Shown: piece by piece, positions 1-12,697 of the stretch
How positions within the stretch are numbered: the first letter of the stretch is position 1
How the letters are laid out: the number at the start of each line of letters is the position of its first letter
Assembly (NCBI RefSeq): GCF_001039355.2
Contig: NW_019775584.1
Location: forward strand, 64,001 to 124,000
Direction: 5' to 3'
DNA: 60,000 nucleotides
Origin: Lingula anatina
Lineage: Eukaryota > Brachiopoda > Lingulata > Lingulida > Lingulidae
Program-made: the position numbers and the translations under genes
Notes under the pieces: generated by a model
The model's input: only the letters and a program-made list of their open reading frames with translations
Told to the model about the DNA's origin: nothing
Database searches by the model: none

Positions 1-808
1 GTTGCTGGTATCAATTCAAATACTGAACTGTGTCATCACTCTCAGTTTGGGGTACTTATACACTTGTAATCAAGTTGTGTATATATATTTCATTAAAGCA
101 TAGATGTAAGAAGTCATTTTGTAATTTAATAACCATGGAGTGAAAGGCAGTATAGTGTAAGGAAATTTCTGTGATAAGAATGCCTGAATGTGACTTTGTT
201 GTCTGAAGATTGTCAATAGCTCAGATGTATTTTTACCGTCTTTGTTCTCTTAGGCATTTAGAGGGTTGATTGATAATGATTTTGGTATCCACTTCCTGGA
301 GACAGAAAAAGACTGACATAGATGATGAAAGATTTTAAATGATACTTAATGGAGTGACAGCACCATGGTAGCAGATAATACCAAAATTACATAATCAGAT
401 TGTTAATGGAAAACATGGTGTCTTCCTGAATGACAGAAAAAAATATTCTCCTCTTCTATAATCTTAATTTGTATCATTATATTTGTGTTAAAGGTTTGTA
501 TCCTGACTCATAGTTGTAGATGATTTTGTTATTGTCTAGTGCTTGATGAAAAATGTATTCATTCATTAATTTATTCAGCTAAATCATTACATCATTTTCT
601 GGTCTGCCAAATACAGAAGTGACTCAGAAGGATGCTTTGACTGACTCTAAAGGTGGATAATGCCAATATCTATTTTATTATGTGCCATTTTTCCTGTTAT
701 TGACAAACGCCATACCTTTATAACTAACATAATTATGACATACAGCGTAAGTGCTTGATTCATTGTACTGTTTGCTAGATATGTCTGTAAATCGAGGCTC
801 ACACTTAG

Positions 809-976
809 GCCCCATTCAGAATAGGGAACTAACTAGTCCGAGGGTCAAATATGGCTGGCCCACTTGAATACTTTGGGATATCTATTTAGTGTCTATTAGT
901 GGATTAGACTGCAAACTTTGTAGTGGATCGACATATTTAACCCTCGGACTAGTTAGTCCCCTATTCTGGATGGAGC
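809..976. mobile_element. MITE-like palindromic element
   Basis: Arms 809-852 and 933-976 are inverted copies about 44 bp long with roughly five mismatches; the shared core is AACTAGTCCGAGGGT. The central 80 bp shows no coding potential. The size and long terminal inverted repeats fit a non-autonomous DNA transposon. The superfamily cannot be named from the ends, and the target-site duplication is uncertain (TTAG-like bases flank both sides). Confidence 0.65.
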
Positions 977-2165
977 TTTAGTCATGAGTTAAATCTGTCG
1001 AGACTAGTGTTGGTCAGCATGTTGCTGTCACTTGCATTTATACATCAAAAAGATAATTAAATACTTACAAAAAACAGGGCATTACTTTCTCAGCGCCAGG
1101 GCCATAATTTATAAACACACTTAAGACGAAGAAAGCCGAAATAGGTTTTCCCTCTGTACGTAAATTTTGAGTATAATTATTGTCTTTGCATACGCAAGGG
1201 GGTTGAACTTACACGAGGTGGAAGTACGGCGAGTAGATTTGGTGACCATTTCAATGCACTATAAAATCGGGACATAGGTTTACTCGTCATATTATGGGCA
1301 CGTTTGGGGGGAAGAAAGGCATACAGGTAAGGAACATATGCAGGCACTTGGTGCAATTGCCATTTTAAGCTTACTGTGTGTAAAAGACAATTCTTCTATT
1401 ATCAATCTACCCGACGCTTGGGAGTCCAACCCCCTTGATACGTAAGGGGACACAATTTAAGCACTCGCCTGGCTACTCGACGTACTTTTGGTTTGGGAGT
1501 TTACCCCCAAGTTTGAATTCAGCATCAGTACATTCATACTACTTTCTCTTACATTCATCTTACTTTGAGACAAAATGGTATGTTATTTTGATATTCTGAA
1601 AAGTGTAATCTCACAACATAAAAATGTATGATATTTGTTATTTGTGCTGCTTACATGTCGATTCATCATTCCGTATATTTCATTATAACATACTACGCTA
1701 CGTGCATTACAATGTAAAGCTAATTCGATTTGCAAATGAAGGTTAAGGTAATATCATAGAAATAAATTTTATATGTTAAAATGCATTCTCTGTGTTTAAT
1801 TATGCTCATAAAGGTATGCTACCCACGTCAAGTTTTACAATTCGTTTATTTCTTCGTCTTAATTTCTCCGTACCATGTACATGTCCTGCAACGCCATTTC
1901 CCTATTCAAACCTTAACACGAATAAACATCCTCAAAATGAGGGTTCCTCATTGTCGATATGTCCTTATGAAATGTACAAAAAGTCATGCTGACCAGTCAT
2001 TTAGAAGTAAGAACTAAGTAATTTAAAGCATGTAATCCGTGTGCATAGACGGGTCAAGTACGAGGAAATTGCTTTATTGTTTTTACGGGTAAAATCTTTT
2101 TTTAGGTTAAGCGGCAACGACACATATGCGGCAAAGTAACCATTGGATGGTCAAAGCAAATTGCT

Positions 2166-2196
2166 GTTAGCAACACGACGGGTTTTCCCATAGGAC
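2166..2196 (+). repeat. 31-bp direct repeat, copy 1
   Basis: The 31-bp string starting GTTAGCAACACGACGGG recurs without mismatch at 3069-3099. The sequences beyond the repeat differ on both sides, and the 870 bp between the copies shows no recognisable element. Confidence 0.8.
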
Positions 2197-3068
2197 ATAC
2201 AACACGAGTTCAGTTCTTTTTTCTACTGCTTGCTGCATTCCTCGTCAATCCCAAAGATTGGTTTATTGGGAACTCGGAGTAATACGTGTAATACCAATAC
2301 CAACTTGTTTACGAGCATTATTTTTCTGATTTTGACAAAAAGTTTTGCTTGTTTCAGGTATCACGCGACAAACAATTCATGCAATCATTTGAGCACTACT
2401 GTGCAATGGTGGTTGTCGTATTTTACTACAAATATAAGCTTCCGCTAATGTCTGACTCGATTTGGCAAGCCGGTATATTTATCGATTCGTCCGCACCTGT
2501 TTGTTTCAGGAACGACTTGCAGACATTGCGCCTTGAGTCCAGAATCCTATTAATATCCGGTTATTTATTTGTATGTCTGATGAAAAAAGAACCCTTTCCT
2601 AGTTAGTTAGGGCGAGAACCTTTGTGTTAAACATTATGGCTCGGTCTGTCATTTGTGCCATTTGTTGTTGCAAATTGCCACAACATTATTATTGGGAGGT
2701 GGTGTAAAACATTTGCGGGTGCGCGGCATTCCATCAACACCTGTTCGATGTACATGTAGCTGGAATGGATGGATGTGGTTAAGGATGGTCGGTGTGTATG
2801 TGCGTGTGTGTGAGGGGGTGGGCTTCAAGTTTGCTTAATAAAATATTCGTTGGTTTGGAATCTGAGAGCACCATGAGCGCACGTAATGGTCCGGATTTTA
2901 TGTAAGAACGCCGAGTCTTGAACAGACCAAACTTATACATGATCGAAGATGATGCAAAACAAAAACATATTGAAAAAAAGCGTTTGATGTTTGACTTACG
3001 CCATATCCTCTTCATGATGGGAGAAAAATACACTATTCTACCCACTTGTCCCTCTAAAGTGCCATTAA

Positions 3069-3099
3069 GTTAGCAACACGACGGGTTTTCCCATAGGAC
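3069..3099 (+). repeat. 31-bp direct repeat, copy 2
   Basis: Second identical copy of the repeat at 2166-2196, in the same orientation. It may be the footprint of a small dispersed repeat or the flanks of an unrecognised insertion. Confidence 0.8.
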
Positions 3100-6000
3100 T
3101 AGCAGTAATGGATGAGGTTCATGCGCTCTAAAAGCGGCTGAGATAATGAAAGTACTACATCATGTGGCACATTTCAAAGCTGCAGTTCACCAAGGCATCG
3201 TGCTTAATGCATGATTGAGTATGTTGCTTTGATCCATAAGCAAAGCATGTAGTAGCATTATGCAAAGGTGGGGCAATTAATATTGCTTTGTCTGTTAAGT
3301 ATTTAGAACCGGTAACAGCCGAGGGGGAGGGGGGGGGGGGGGAATGCCACGTCTTGTCTTTTGCAAAAGTTAAATAAATCAATAGAACAGAATAAAATAA
3401 AAATAATAATGAAATACGAAAAAGATGATGAAAATTAAAGGCAAATGCAAAAAACAAAACACAATTAAGAAAAAAAACATTTGAAAACATTTACGAACAA
3501 AACTCTATATGTTACAACAACACAAAACTTATTTCATGAAGTTGGAGCAATGAACGATCGTTTCTTGTAAAAGACCATAAAAAGCATTGGTCCGCTGTTA
3601 CATACCACTGCCATTATACAAAACACGATATAAAAGCAATATAACGATAACTATGGCTTTCCGAATGGGAAAAGATTGATTGCAACCTTGCGTTACCAAG
3701 GCACATTGTTCTGTATTTTGTACGTGCATGTAAGTGAAAGCAGCTGAATCTTACACTGAGTCGTTCATAAAGTTAAATGCAGTCTTGAGGGCCACTTTGC
3801 CATTGTTCTACTGCGAACACTATTTCATTTGCTCAGAATTTGACGCTGCCGTTATATAGTTATCTAAACCCACGGCTCTTCCTCCGAAGTAGTATTTTAA
3901 AATACGGAGCAATTATAGGTACGATTTGCACTACTTCTGTAGGTCTTGTACCAGTTGTTCTTTTCAGTAAAGTTTTACCATTTCGCCAAAAAATGGTGGT
4001 GGGGGATGTGGGGGGGGGGGGGTTGAACGCAACCTTTTGGTTAGAAATTGTGCCTCCTATTTTAATCTGTGGGTTATGGAATCTTGCAATGGATCACAAA
4101 AAGGAGTTTCTGTAGTAATTCAGCGCAGTGATTTCACTATAAATTTTGAATGGAATTGATGAAGGGGTTTTTTGAAACACATGAGTAGAGATTAGAAATA
4201 AAAAGTTAGAAATTAAATGCCAAATATTTAAGCAATAGACAATTCTCACTTAAGATTTTGAAAAGAATTATAGCCTGGCAAATGAAATATAATTTTATAT
4301 TCATAAACTTTTTGAGACTACATGCTGTCTTTTATGTCGTTTCCGGTTTAGTGGTTTCACATTTACCAGTGCACTTCTATTTACATGTTCAATTAGCCTA
4401 TATCATATAACGGAGGACTACAGAAAGTTTATTCAAAATTTGCCAAAATTGCGTGTTTCAGATTCTATGTGTCAAAAGATAATATAACTGTCAATGCTTC
4501 TCTGCCTTTTGGGGCTCGTGCCTTTAAAGTAAAACCTTATCGAAAATATGAATCTTAGTTTTCTTCCCCATGTATTTCTCAGTCACTGATAACGGGTGAT
4601 GTTATCTTGGATTTTATTTTAGCTAACTACCTAAAGGAAAGCGCACTTTGTACATGAACGTAATTGCGTTCTAGGTTCAAGAGTTCCTAGAACAAGCATC
4701 AAACATGCTCCCTTCCCTTGTGGATTGCAAGGATCCAATCCGCCTAACGATTTTCTTTGAAAAAATCTGAAGGTTAGTAAGAATGATATACGTACTACAT
4801 CCATATCTTGCCTATCTTTAACATTCTGTAATACTACTTTTTTTAGTGCTTTGCTTTTAATACAAGGGAAGTGCCGTTTTCTTCACTTTTGCACTGTACA
4901 TGTTATTTACAATACTATATATTCTGTCGTATACGTTCTCATTTCTCAAACTGGACGTTTTGGTTAATTGCCACAAGCACTAGTTCATGCACAGGGCGTA
5001 ATTTGAGTATTATTGTAATCAACACGAGCCGAGTTAATGGGCACAGAAAAACACTGTACGGTTCATGAATCAGGCGTAGAAGAACGATACCAACAAGAAA
5101 GCTGAAAGCTCGTTAGGTACCTAAGTAGGATAACAGCGAAATAAATACATAATCGGGACTCACGACCTCAGCTACTCCATCCGGGATGACTGATTAGAAA
5201 CCATTAGTGAGTGTTAATGCCGCTGACAATGCAGCTTAAACAATACAGCGCTGGCGCCATATTCGTTTGCAGTACATCCTTCAATCCGTGCTGGTATCGT
5301 CGTTTTAACAAAAGGCGTGTCAGTCCCAATCAACGAAGCAGCATACATTATTTGTTTGACGGAAAGAGTCAACATCTACATATGGAAATCCCAACGACGT
5401 ATTAGTACGTTACACCGACCTTACTGCAGAACAAGACTTGGGTGAGCCTTTTGTGGACGTTATTTTACCAAATCAGTGGGACTCTTCTTCATTGGTACTT
5501 TTCTTCTATCAATAGCTGTAAACTGCAATAAGGTGCGTGGACGAAAAAGTAGGGAAGAATGTAGACTCTAGTGCATATTAGTTTAAAAGGTAAGTTAAAC
5601 ATGAATTGATGGCAGATGACGAGAGAGAGAAAGAGAAACCATTGTAGCATTCAAAAAGTATGCGCTTTTTTACCCACCTAGAATAGGAAAATAGTGCTGT
5701 GCTATCTAACGTTGCTTTATTTCCCTTCCCTTGTGTGTCGTACGTTAGTTCTATAAAATCCACGCAGGGTCTCATGCATAGCAAGTCAGAGGCTGGGTAT
5801 TACCCATTAATTATTCTGTGAGAAACCTGGATATTAACTAGCTTGTCTATGAGAGCATTAACACCGAGAAGAACCGAGCTCTAGCAAGGCCGAGGCCTAA
5901 ATATGGCAGACCTACATGAAAGGAAGAACGTGTAATCCTTTAATAGTCTCTCAATGACATTCACTCTCTATGTCCATATGGAACATGGGATTATATGGAA

Positions 6001-6697
6001 AGCTAGCGACTCGATATCATCCCATTTGTTCTGGTAGAAACAAGAATTCAGAAGATTGATACCTTTCAAAGAGGAAAAAAATTTGGATGAGAGTGCCATT
6101 TCACGTACCTTCGAACCAGCCATTTGCTTGGGTGCTTGTTTTCAAAATGTAGACTGGCAAGCGTATGCTAAAGTACCATTTGTATATCTATTCCGAGTGA
6201 AACAGTATTCAGTTTCGAGTGTGTGAACAGATAATCAACGGGATATTGGAGGCGATGAAAACCGGCGTCGTTTTTGTTTCAAGAGATCTAATTGGTACAT
6301 CCAGTACTGTGGGCACAGTGAGATTGCTTACAGTGTAACGATATATTGATAGCGTTTGTTACGCGTACCTCATATTCAACTGATATGCCTGCTCTTTGAA
6401 TGGTTGATTGATTTCTACATAAAACGTTCTTCAAACTTTGCTCTTCCTTTTTTGCGTTGTATGATGTTTCCGAGAAGTGTGGATGACTTTTAAGTAAACA
6501 AATATTTGATACATGTTACTTTGTATAGAAAAAAAGCATATTCTGATATTTATGCAAGTTTACCTTTAAAACATTTCCGTGGCAAGATATTTTCATTGGG
6601 CATTTACAGTTGGGTATGGATTTAAATAAACAATTAGATTTCCTTAAGTAAAATTCATATTGATCGCTTTATCAAAAAGTGTTCTTCTAAGCGTCTG

Positions 6698-7345
6698 GTG
6701 TTTGAATCCTTACCGTTCATCGAAATCTACTTCTTTAGCAATTAAAACAAGACAAAAGCCATGTGATATCAAAGACCGGTCGTTGATGCCACTGTTTAAA
6801 CTAATCCATTACGCCAGACCGTAGAAATCGATTTACTTGCATATTTGATAATGATGAATTGGCGAAATCGAAAGCAAGTCCTATGATTTGTAGCAAGGTA
6901 TTTGACAGAGATCTTTATTTCCTGATACTCTTCTTCAAAGGCTAAAACCCACGAGGCCACAGAAATGCAAAAATGGATCATAATAAATTGTGGTGCTTTT
7001 TAGAGGCTCTGGTGAAGTGAATGGACAATGCGGCTCCTGAAATATGTAGGAGTGATTTCTTCGTTTATGTTTTTTTTATCACAACATGTTAAGACGCGAA
7101 TTAAAACCGCTAGTATTCAAGTTTCATCCTTTTTTGTCCTGTTAATGTCTGTTCGCAAGCAATATGATATATGTATGTACATATATTTTACTTTTTTTTT
7201 TAGAAATTTGGTCATTTTTTTCTGATGCACATGAATGCTCTACTGTTATGCCATTGCAAATTATTTTTTGGGGGGGTAGGGGAATCTTAAAAATAGTTTG
7301 CAATTTTGTCCCTTGTGAGACAAATGATACGCATACGTGCATGCA
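6698..7345 (+). repeat. Duplicated ~650-bp segment, copy 1
   Basis: This stretch, from GTGTTTGAATCCTTAC through the ATCGATTTACTTGCATATTTG core to a G-run-bearing tail at about 7231-7345, recurs in the same order at 7509-8300. No coding potential was recognised. It is either a diverged local duplication or two copies of one dispersed repeat. Confidence 0.7.
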
Positions 7346-7508
7346 TCATGAGGGGGGACGTAACATTTTATTGCGTATATACTGTTTAGACAAAAGTAAT
7401 CCATGTTTGCGGATTTCACACAAAAAAGTAAGACAGTAAGTTTGGGAAATAAATTGCAAATGGAAGGCTGTCTCGTTTGGTGTAAGCTATACTGTTGTCA
7501 TCCTTGCT

Positions 7509-8300
7509 AGTGTTTGGATCCTTGCTGTTCATAGAAATCTACTTGTTTAGCAAATAAAACAAGACAAAAGCCATGTGGTATCAAAGCCCAGTTGGTTATG
7601 ACACTGTTTAAACTAATCCATTACGCCAGACCGTGGAAATCGATTTACTTGCATATTTGATAATGATGAATTGGGGAAATTGAAAGCAAGGCTCATGATT
7701 TGTAGCGAGGTACAGAGGTCTTTTTTCCTTATTCTATTCTTCAAGCCCTAAAACCCATGAGGCGAAAAATGCAAAGAATGGACCATAATCGATTTACTTG
7801 CATATTTGATAATGATGAATTGGGGAAATTGAAAGCAAGGCTCGTGATTTGTAGAAAAGTATTTGACAGAGGTCTTATTTCCTTGTCCTATTATTTAAGC
7901 GCTAAGACCCTCCAGGGGATATATACATTATATCTGTAGAAACGCAAAGATTGGAACATAATAAATTATGGTGCTTTTGTAGACTCTCTAGCTGATGGAT
8001 GAATGTGAAAAAAGAGTCATTTGGAAAGATTATGTCTGTTAGAATACATATGCCCTGCCTAATTAACTCGAATTCAAATCAATTTTAACAAAAGAGATTT
8101 TAATCCAGATTTTTAGCAGGCACCAGGAATGCAGTGATTTAACACGTAGGCTACATTGGTGAGGTTCAATCGACAGTGCGAATATATCGTTAGTTAGTAT
8201 CTTGAGAATTATGCCTTTTTTTTCGGGGGGGGGGGGTTAGGGGGGTACTTAAAGTAGTGCGAATTTGACCTTCCTTGAGGTAAGTTAAACGCATGCTTCA
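7509..8300 (+). repeat. Duplicated segment, copy 2, with internal tandem duplication
   Basis: Second copy of 6698-7345. It is longer because an internal unit of about 149 bp beginning ATCGATTTACTTGC is itself doubled (7639-7787 and from 7788). The G-run tail (about 8205-8300) matches the tail of copy 1 at 7231-7345. The end abuts a truncated hAT-like MITE. Confidence 0.7.
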
Positions 8301-8416
8301 GGGTCTTCCGGAAGACTGCCAGATTTACATTGACGGGTATCTATATTTTTTTTGTCGGATGACGGTCAAGAATGGCGGATGGACGAACAAAGATAATTTG
8401 CAAGACTGTCAGAAAA
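8299..8416 (-). mobile_element. Truncated copy of the CAGGGGCGG MITE family
   Basis: The interior (GGGTCTTCCGGAAGAC, then TTGACGGGTATCTA, a T run, GTCGGATGACGGTCAAGAATGG) matches the complete elements at 15839-16007 and 33485-33655, in the orientation of the latter. Both terminal CAGGGGCGGAT ends are missing, so this is a decayed fragment. Confidence 0.65.
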
Positions 8417-8741
8417 TACAGACTTGACATTTAATATGTAATATTTTTTCCAAATCATTTTTCATCAGTTTTTTCCTGTTTTGCTGACTTATAAATGAAA
8501 ATAAGGATTAAAATCGTGTTTTAATAACTTTTAGTTATCTTTTTGATGTCATTGTGTCATCAGTTCATTAACTGAATTCGGCAGAGAAGCAAACAAAAAT
8601 ACATTGCCTTTTCTATGCCATACGACAACCATTAAAAGAGATATTTTGGATCTTTATATTTTCCAAATTATCGTCTGTAAAAGAGTTTCACTCTCCACAA
8701 AGGACCCTCATATCAGTGGCTAGTCACAGTAACGGTCACTG

Positions 8742-9900
8742 TTACGCCTTACATCTTCTGGCTGCTACCAGCGCTCTCAAGCGGCAAGGCATTCCTTGGG
8801 ATAGGTTTTTAGAGTTCAATCTGGAATAATATTCCAGGCATCGGTCAAAATCTGCCCAATTTGGTCCAGTTTTGTTGTAGGACATGTAGGCCGTTGGATC
8901 GGCGAGTAATGGCCTACCCACATATTGTCTGTGTGGTTCAAATATGGCGATTTTGATGACCAAGGACCTGCTCATTCCCTTGGTTCTGTAAGTTATCTGC
9001 TACTAAAAGTGCTCTGTGTGAACCGGCATTCTCACCGTGCAACCTAAAATTGTTCCTAAGGTGCCCCCTAGATTAAATGATAGTCAAGTGGTTCCCAGAT
9101 TATTCCTTTATTTGATCTGGTTCAGGTTTTCGTTGATGACTATCATTAGTGTTTTGGCACCAATGTGGTATCCACTACAAATACTGACGCTGTTAATGAC
9201 CTTAGTCACTTTAGACGCGGCACACGCTTGTCGTAGGCCTCCTCTGGATGTCTGTAAACTCTTTGTGGACTAGTCGAGCGGTACAGGTGAAATCTGACCT
9301 CAATAAGGAGAGCCATGCGGTTTCAGTGTTCAACCCAGAAACATTCAAGGTCCCCAATGCATTAGAGAAACAGACAACGATGTTTTGCTGTTTACAGTGA
9401 GATTCCTCGGAGGTCGTCTGGTATTCTAACCTGCTACAACCACTTTGGTGTTCGCTTAGGGCCTTGAAAAACGCGTTTTGGTAGCAATTTACCCCTCGTT
9501 CTGAGCGGACTGGGTGGTTTTTGTTTAGTTGCAGCACCATATGCCGAAATACAGTGGGTCCCGTACCTTGGCGGTGAGATTTGGATACATTGGGTGTGGC
9601 CTCTGTGTAGGTACATCAGTCTGGGCATTACTGTATAAAACTTTGCGGACCGTTTCTTTTGGCACAATTATCTGTCTGGCAATGTCTGTCTTTTCACGCC
9701 ATTCTGCCACAGATTAACAAATTTGTAAAGCAGTGCTAAGCTCATTTTCCTTACTGCAAAACCGACCGCTTGCATGCAAAATTTCAAATACTTCTGTGCA
9801 GTAGTTGCCGACATAAGGATACTTTTTTGACAGAACCATGCTTTGCCAAAGCCAAGCTTTGGCCTGTCCAAAGGAGCACTACCCAACTACATCACTGCAT
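8742..9900 (-). pseudogene. Decayed Tc1/mariner-type transposase
   Basis: Read on the - strand with frameshifts, the 3' part gives features of a Tc1/mariner transposase catalytic domain: ENAGSHRALLVADNLQNQG (family: DNARPH...V..FLQ..), then WSSKSPYLNHTDNMW (family: WPSRSPDLNPIEHMW), then AWNIIP followed by NLSQGMPCRLRALVAAR near the C terminus. Upstream, the 9525-9710 region has a helix-turn-helix-like DIARQIIVPKETVRKVLY. Catalytic acids are altered (D to E and D to Y at recognisable positions) and stops and frameshifts break the frame, so the copy is dead. Terminal repeats were not found, so the outer limits are approximate. Confidence 0.7.
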
Positions 9901-10485
9901 ATTACACAGCAGCGCAACAGACCTGGTAGTCAGTTAATTGGTAGCGACACACTAATGAGATCGGAGTTTTTGGAAAAAAGAACGCATTTTTACCTAGGCA
10001 TACCTTCGAAACTGAAATATTCCATATTAAATGTCAAGTCTGTATCTCTGGAACCACCCCTGCATGCGTGCTAGAAACCAGGGATATGCACTACATATTT
10101 TATTATATACAAGTTATTTAGACAAAAAATTAACAGCATTTACGTTTTCGGGTACTTTTTTTTCTGAGCAGATTTGACTTAACAAGCATTTTTTTTTTTG
10201 GAACATTTATTGCATGTCATTCAAACACAGATGAACAGACATTTCGTTTCCAACAAACCGAATGGTGTGTAAAATGCCTCTAGATTGACATATACTTTTA
10301 ATAAATACTATTTGTTTTGATTTTTAAACGCACTGAATACAGAATGCGAGCAAGTCAAAAATATTGCACAGACGTTGCATTCATGATAAGACCAATTTAA
10401 ATGATCTCAATACATTTCTGGTTGGCTGCATGCTAATAGCACTTGCATGTTATCATTTATAGTTTCAGATATTGTGGAAACAGTC

Positions 10486-10627
10486 ATGAAACTATACGTG
10501 ATGGCGTTCCTTGCCTTCTCATTTCTGGCGTTTGTCTCGTGGTCTGAGGCCGGGACGTTAACGAGCGGCACGGATCTTCCTGACACTCCTCTCGTGCGCC
10601 ATGCCGACGCTTGTTATGAAGATATTC
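10486..10627 (+). CDS. Gene A exon 1: signal peptide
   Basis: The chosen ATG gives MKLYVMAFLAFSFLAFVSW, a clear signal peptide with probable cleavage after SEA. An in-frame upstream start at 10447 is not ATG and would bury the signal. The donor is ATTC/GTAAGT, phase 1. Confidence 0.85.
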
Positions 10628-10898
10628 GTAAGTGTGGACTTATCTTTTCCGTTCAGTACACTCAACACTCATGCTAGTTTAGTCCAAATATTGAGAAATT
10701 TTCGTTAATTTGTTGTAAATAGAATGTGAGAGAATTTGAGTCATGTGCCTTCTCCGAGAGAAGGCACTATAAGAGACCTGATGTTAAATGAGTCTGTAAT
10801 TAGGCTTCTTCATTATTTTAATGAACAGTAATTGGTTAATGGTGGACTGGTCAATAAAAAATCGCTTAAAATATCTTGCTTCGGTTTCAACTAGTAAT

Positions 10899-10933
<35 letters not shown>

Positions 10934-12666
10934 TTTTCCAATTCATTCATTTACTCACGTATTCATTCATTCACTTACTCACGTATTTATTCATTCAGTT
11001 ATCAGGATGATTGTTCGGTTTGCGCACTTCTATTTGAATCAGTTTGTTAGTTGAAATTTGATTAGATAATCAATGGACATATTCATTTGTATTCATTGTT
11101 CATCTTCTTGTTCATTCAATTAACCTTTCATTCATTTTACACAACTCGAGAACATCTCCATTTTAAAACTTGGATGTTTTTGCAGTGTCAGAACCAACGT
11201 TCGTGAGCGCTCTGGATAAATTCAGCAATTGTTTGGACAAATTTTGTGGCCAGAAAAACTCACAGGGAGAATTCACTTCTCGTTGTGGACGCATCAACGG
11301 ACAGAAAGGGCAGGCTTCCTCGACCATACGCCTTAAGCCCGGTATTATCGAGACCCTTAACTTTACCTTCGAAGACTTCGATGTAGAGTATAGTCCAGGG
11401 TGCATTAACGACTTCGTGGCAGTCTACGACGAAAATTCGGTAGAAATTGGCCGCTACTGCGGACGGCATCCGCCTTTTAGCGTCTACTCTACCGGTAACT
11501 TCATGCGACTATCTCTTAAAACAGACCGTTCTATAGAGGGTCGGGGGTTTGACGGTTTTTATGATACTTTCGCCAAGGACAAATATTTGAGGACGAGGTC
11601 GACATTCGAAAGGTTTGACGATGACTCAGTGGAAGCTCATACTTTTTCTGTGGATAACTCTACGCTGGTGGCAGTGGCGGCAGGACGGCGGTATCATGAG
11701 TGGCTCATACGGACCAAGGTTGGAAAAAGGCTCCGTCTTTCATGGAACCTAAACTCAACGTTTTTGAACGGGACGGATATAATCATCCACAGAGGTCCCT
11801 CAGAGTATGGGGAGATAGTGTTCCCAATGTTGGATATCAGTTCTAATAACAGCTTCAGCGAAAACAACAGCATGCCTGGTAGCTCCATCCTGGTTGACTC
11901 GTTTCAGGTTTTTGTTAAAGTGTTCGAACCGGTTGACAGCTCTGGTGACTTTGCCATGAATTTTACATACAAAAGTCTGCCCGTTTTGATAGATTGTGAG
12001 GAGAGCCACAGTGAGGAACAAGGCCCACCTCAGTGTAGGAAGGTCGGAGATAGATCCCAGCTAGGCCAAAGAGACCGGTATCTGTCAACAGATGACGTCG
12101 CGGCACGCACTGTCACAGTCAGAGACGATCCTAAAGAATACGCGTTTGAATCTAAAAACGATTCTACCTACCTGGTATTCCGGTTTGGACTGGGTGATCG
12201 TAACGGCTATCGTGTTTTGAGCGTAACAATCAACCAAATAGATTTTTCTCCGTACTCGTTTGATTACTGTGGATATGGTGGAATTGTTATTATTGACAGC
12301 GATGATGTTGACAGTAGGGAATACTTGTTTGGGGAGGCACCACTGTGTGGAACAGGTAGGAAATGTAACTTTTATTACTTGAAAAGCCCATGTTAAAGGG
12401 AAAAACTAACAAACGGGGGAAGTGGGTCCTGACATCAACAGCTGTTTACTGGTTATTGCCGGCCCTATGTCCATCTCACTGAATATTTGACAAGACACGG
12501 TATTAAGTAAGTGAAATGAATCAGACACCCTATATGATGGCTGTCAGCTTGTTCCTTCGGTGTGTGCGCATGCTGTACCGTCGGGAAGATTTTATATTTA
12601 ACAATATTCGCCTACGTTATTTTGTACTTAAACATTAGTTTTTTGTTTTGTTTTGTTTTGTTTTGT

Positions 12667-12697
<31 letters not shown>

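Larger units (their letters stand above)
1..6697. other. Non-genic spacer, no gene seen
   Basis: Open frames here are short (under about 110 codons), AT-driven and without recognisable domains or convincing splice-site pairs. The stretch holds a MITE-like palindrome (809-976), a 31-bp direct repeat (2166/3069), several G-homopolymer runs (about 3330, 4011) and scattered inverted motifs (for example around 1195 and 1424). Distal regulatory sequence for gene A could lie here but nothing marks it. Confidence 0.6.

Noticed and set aside
11170-11185. Apparent protein start just before gene A exon 2
   Set aside because: The start codon would be TTG, and the bases are the polypyrimidine tract and CAG acceptor of intron 1; splicing from exon 1 restores the frame.
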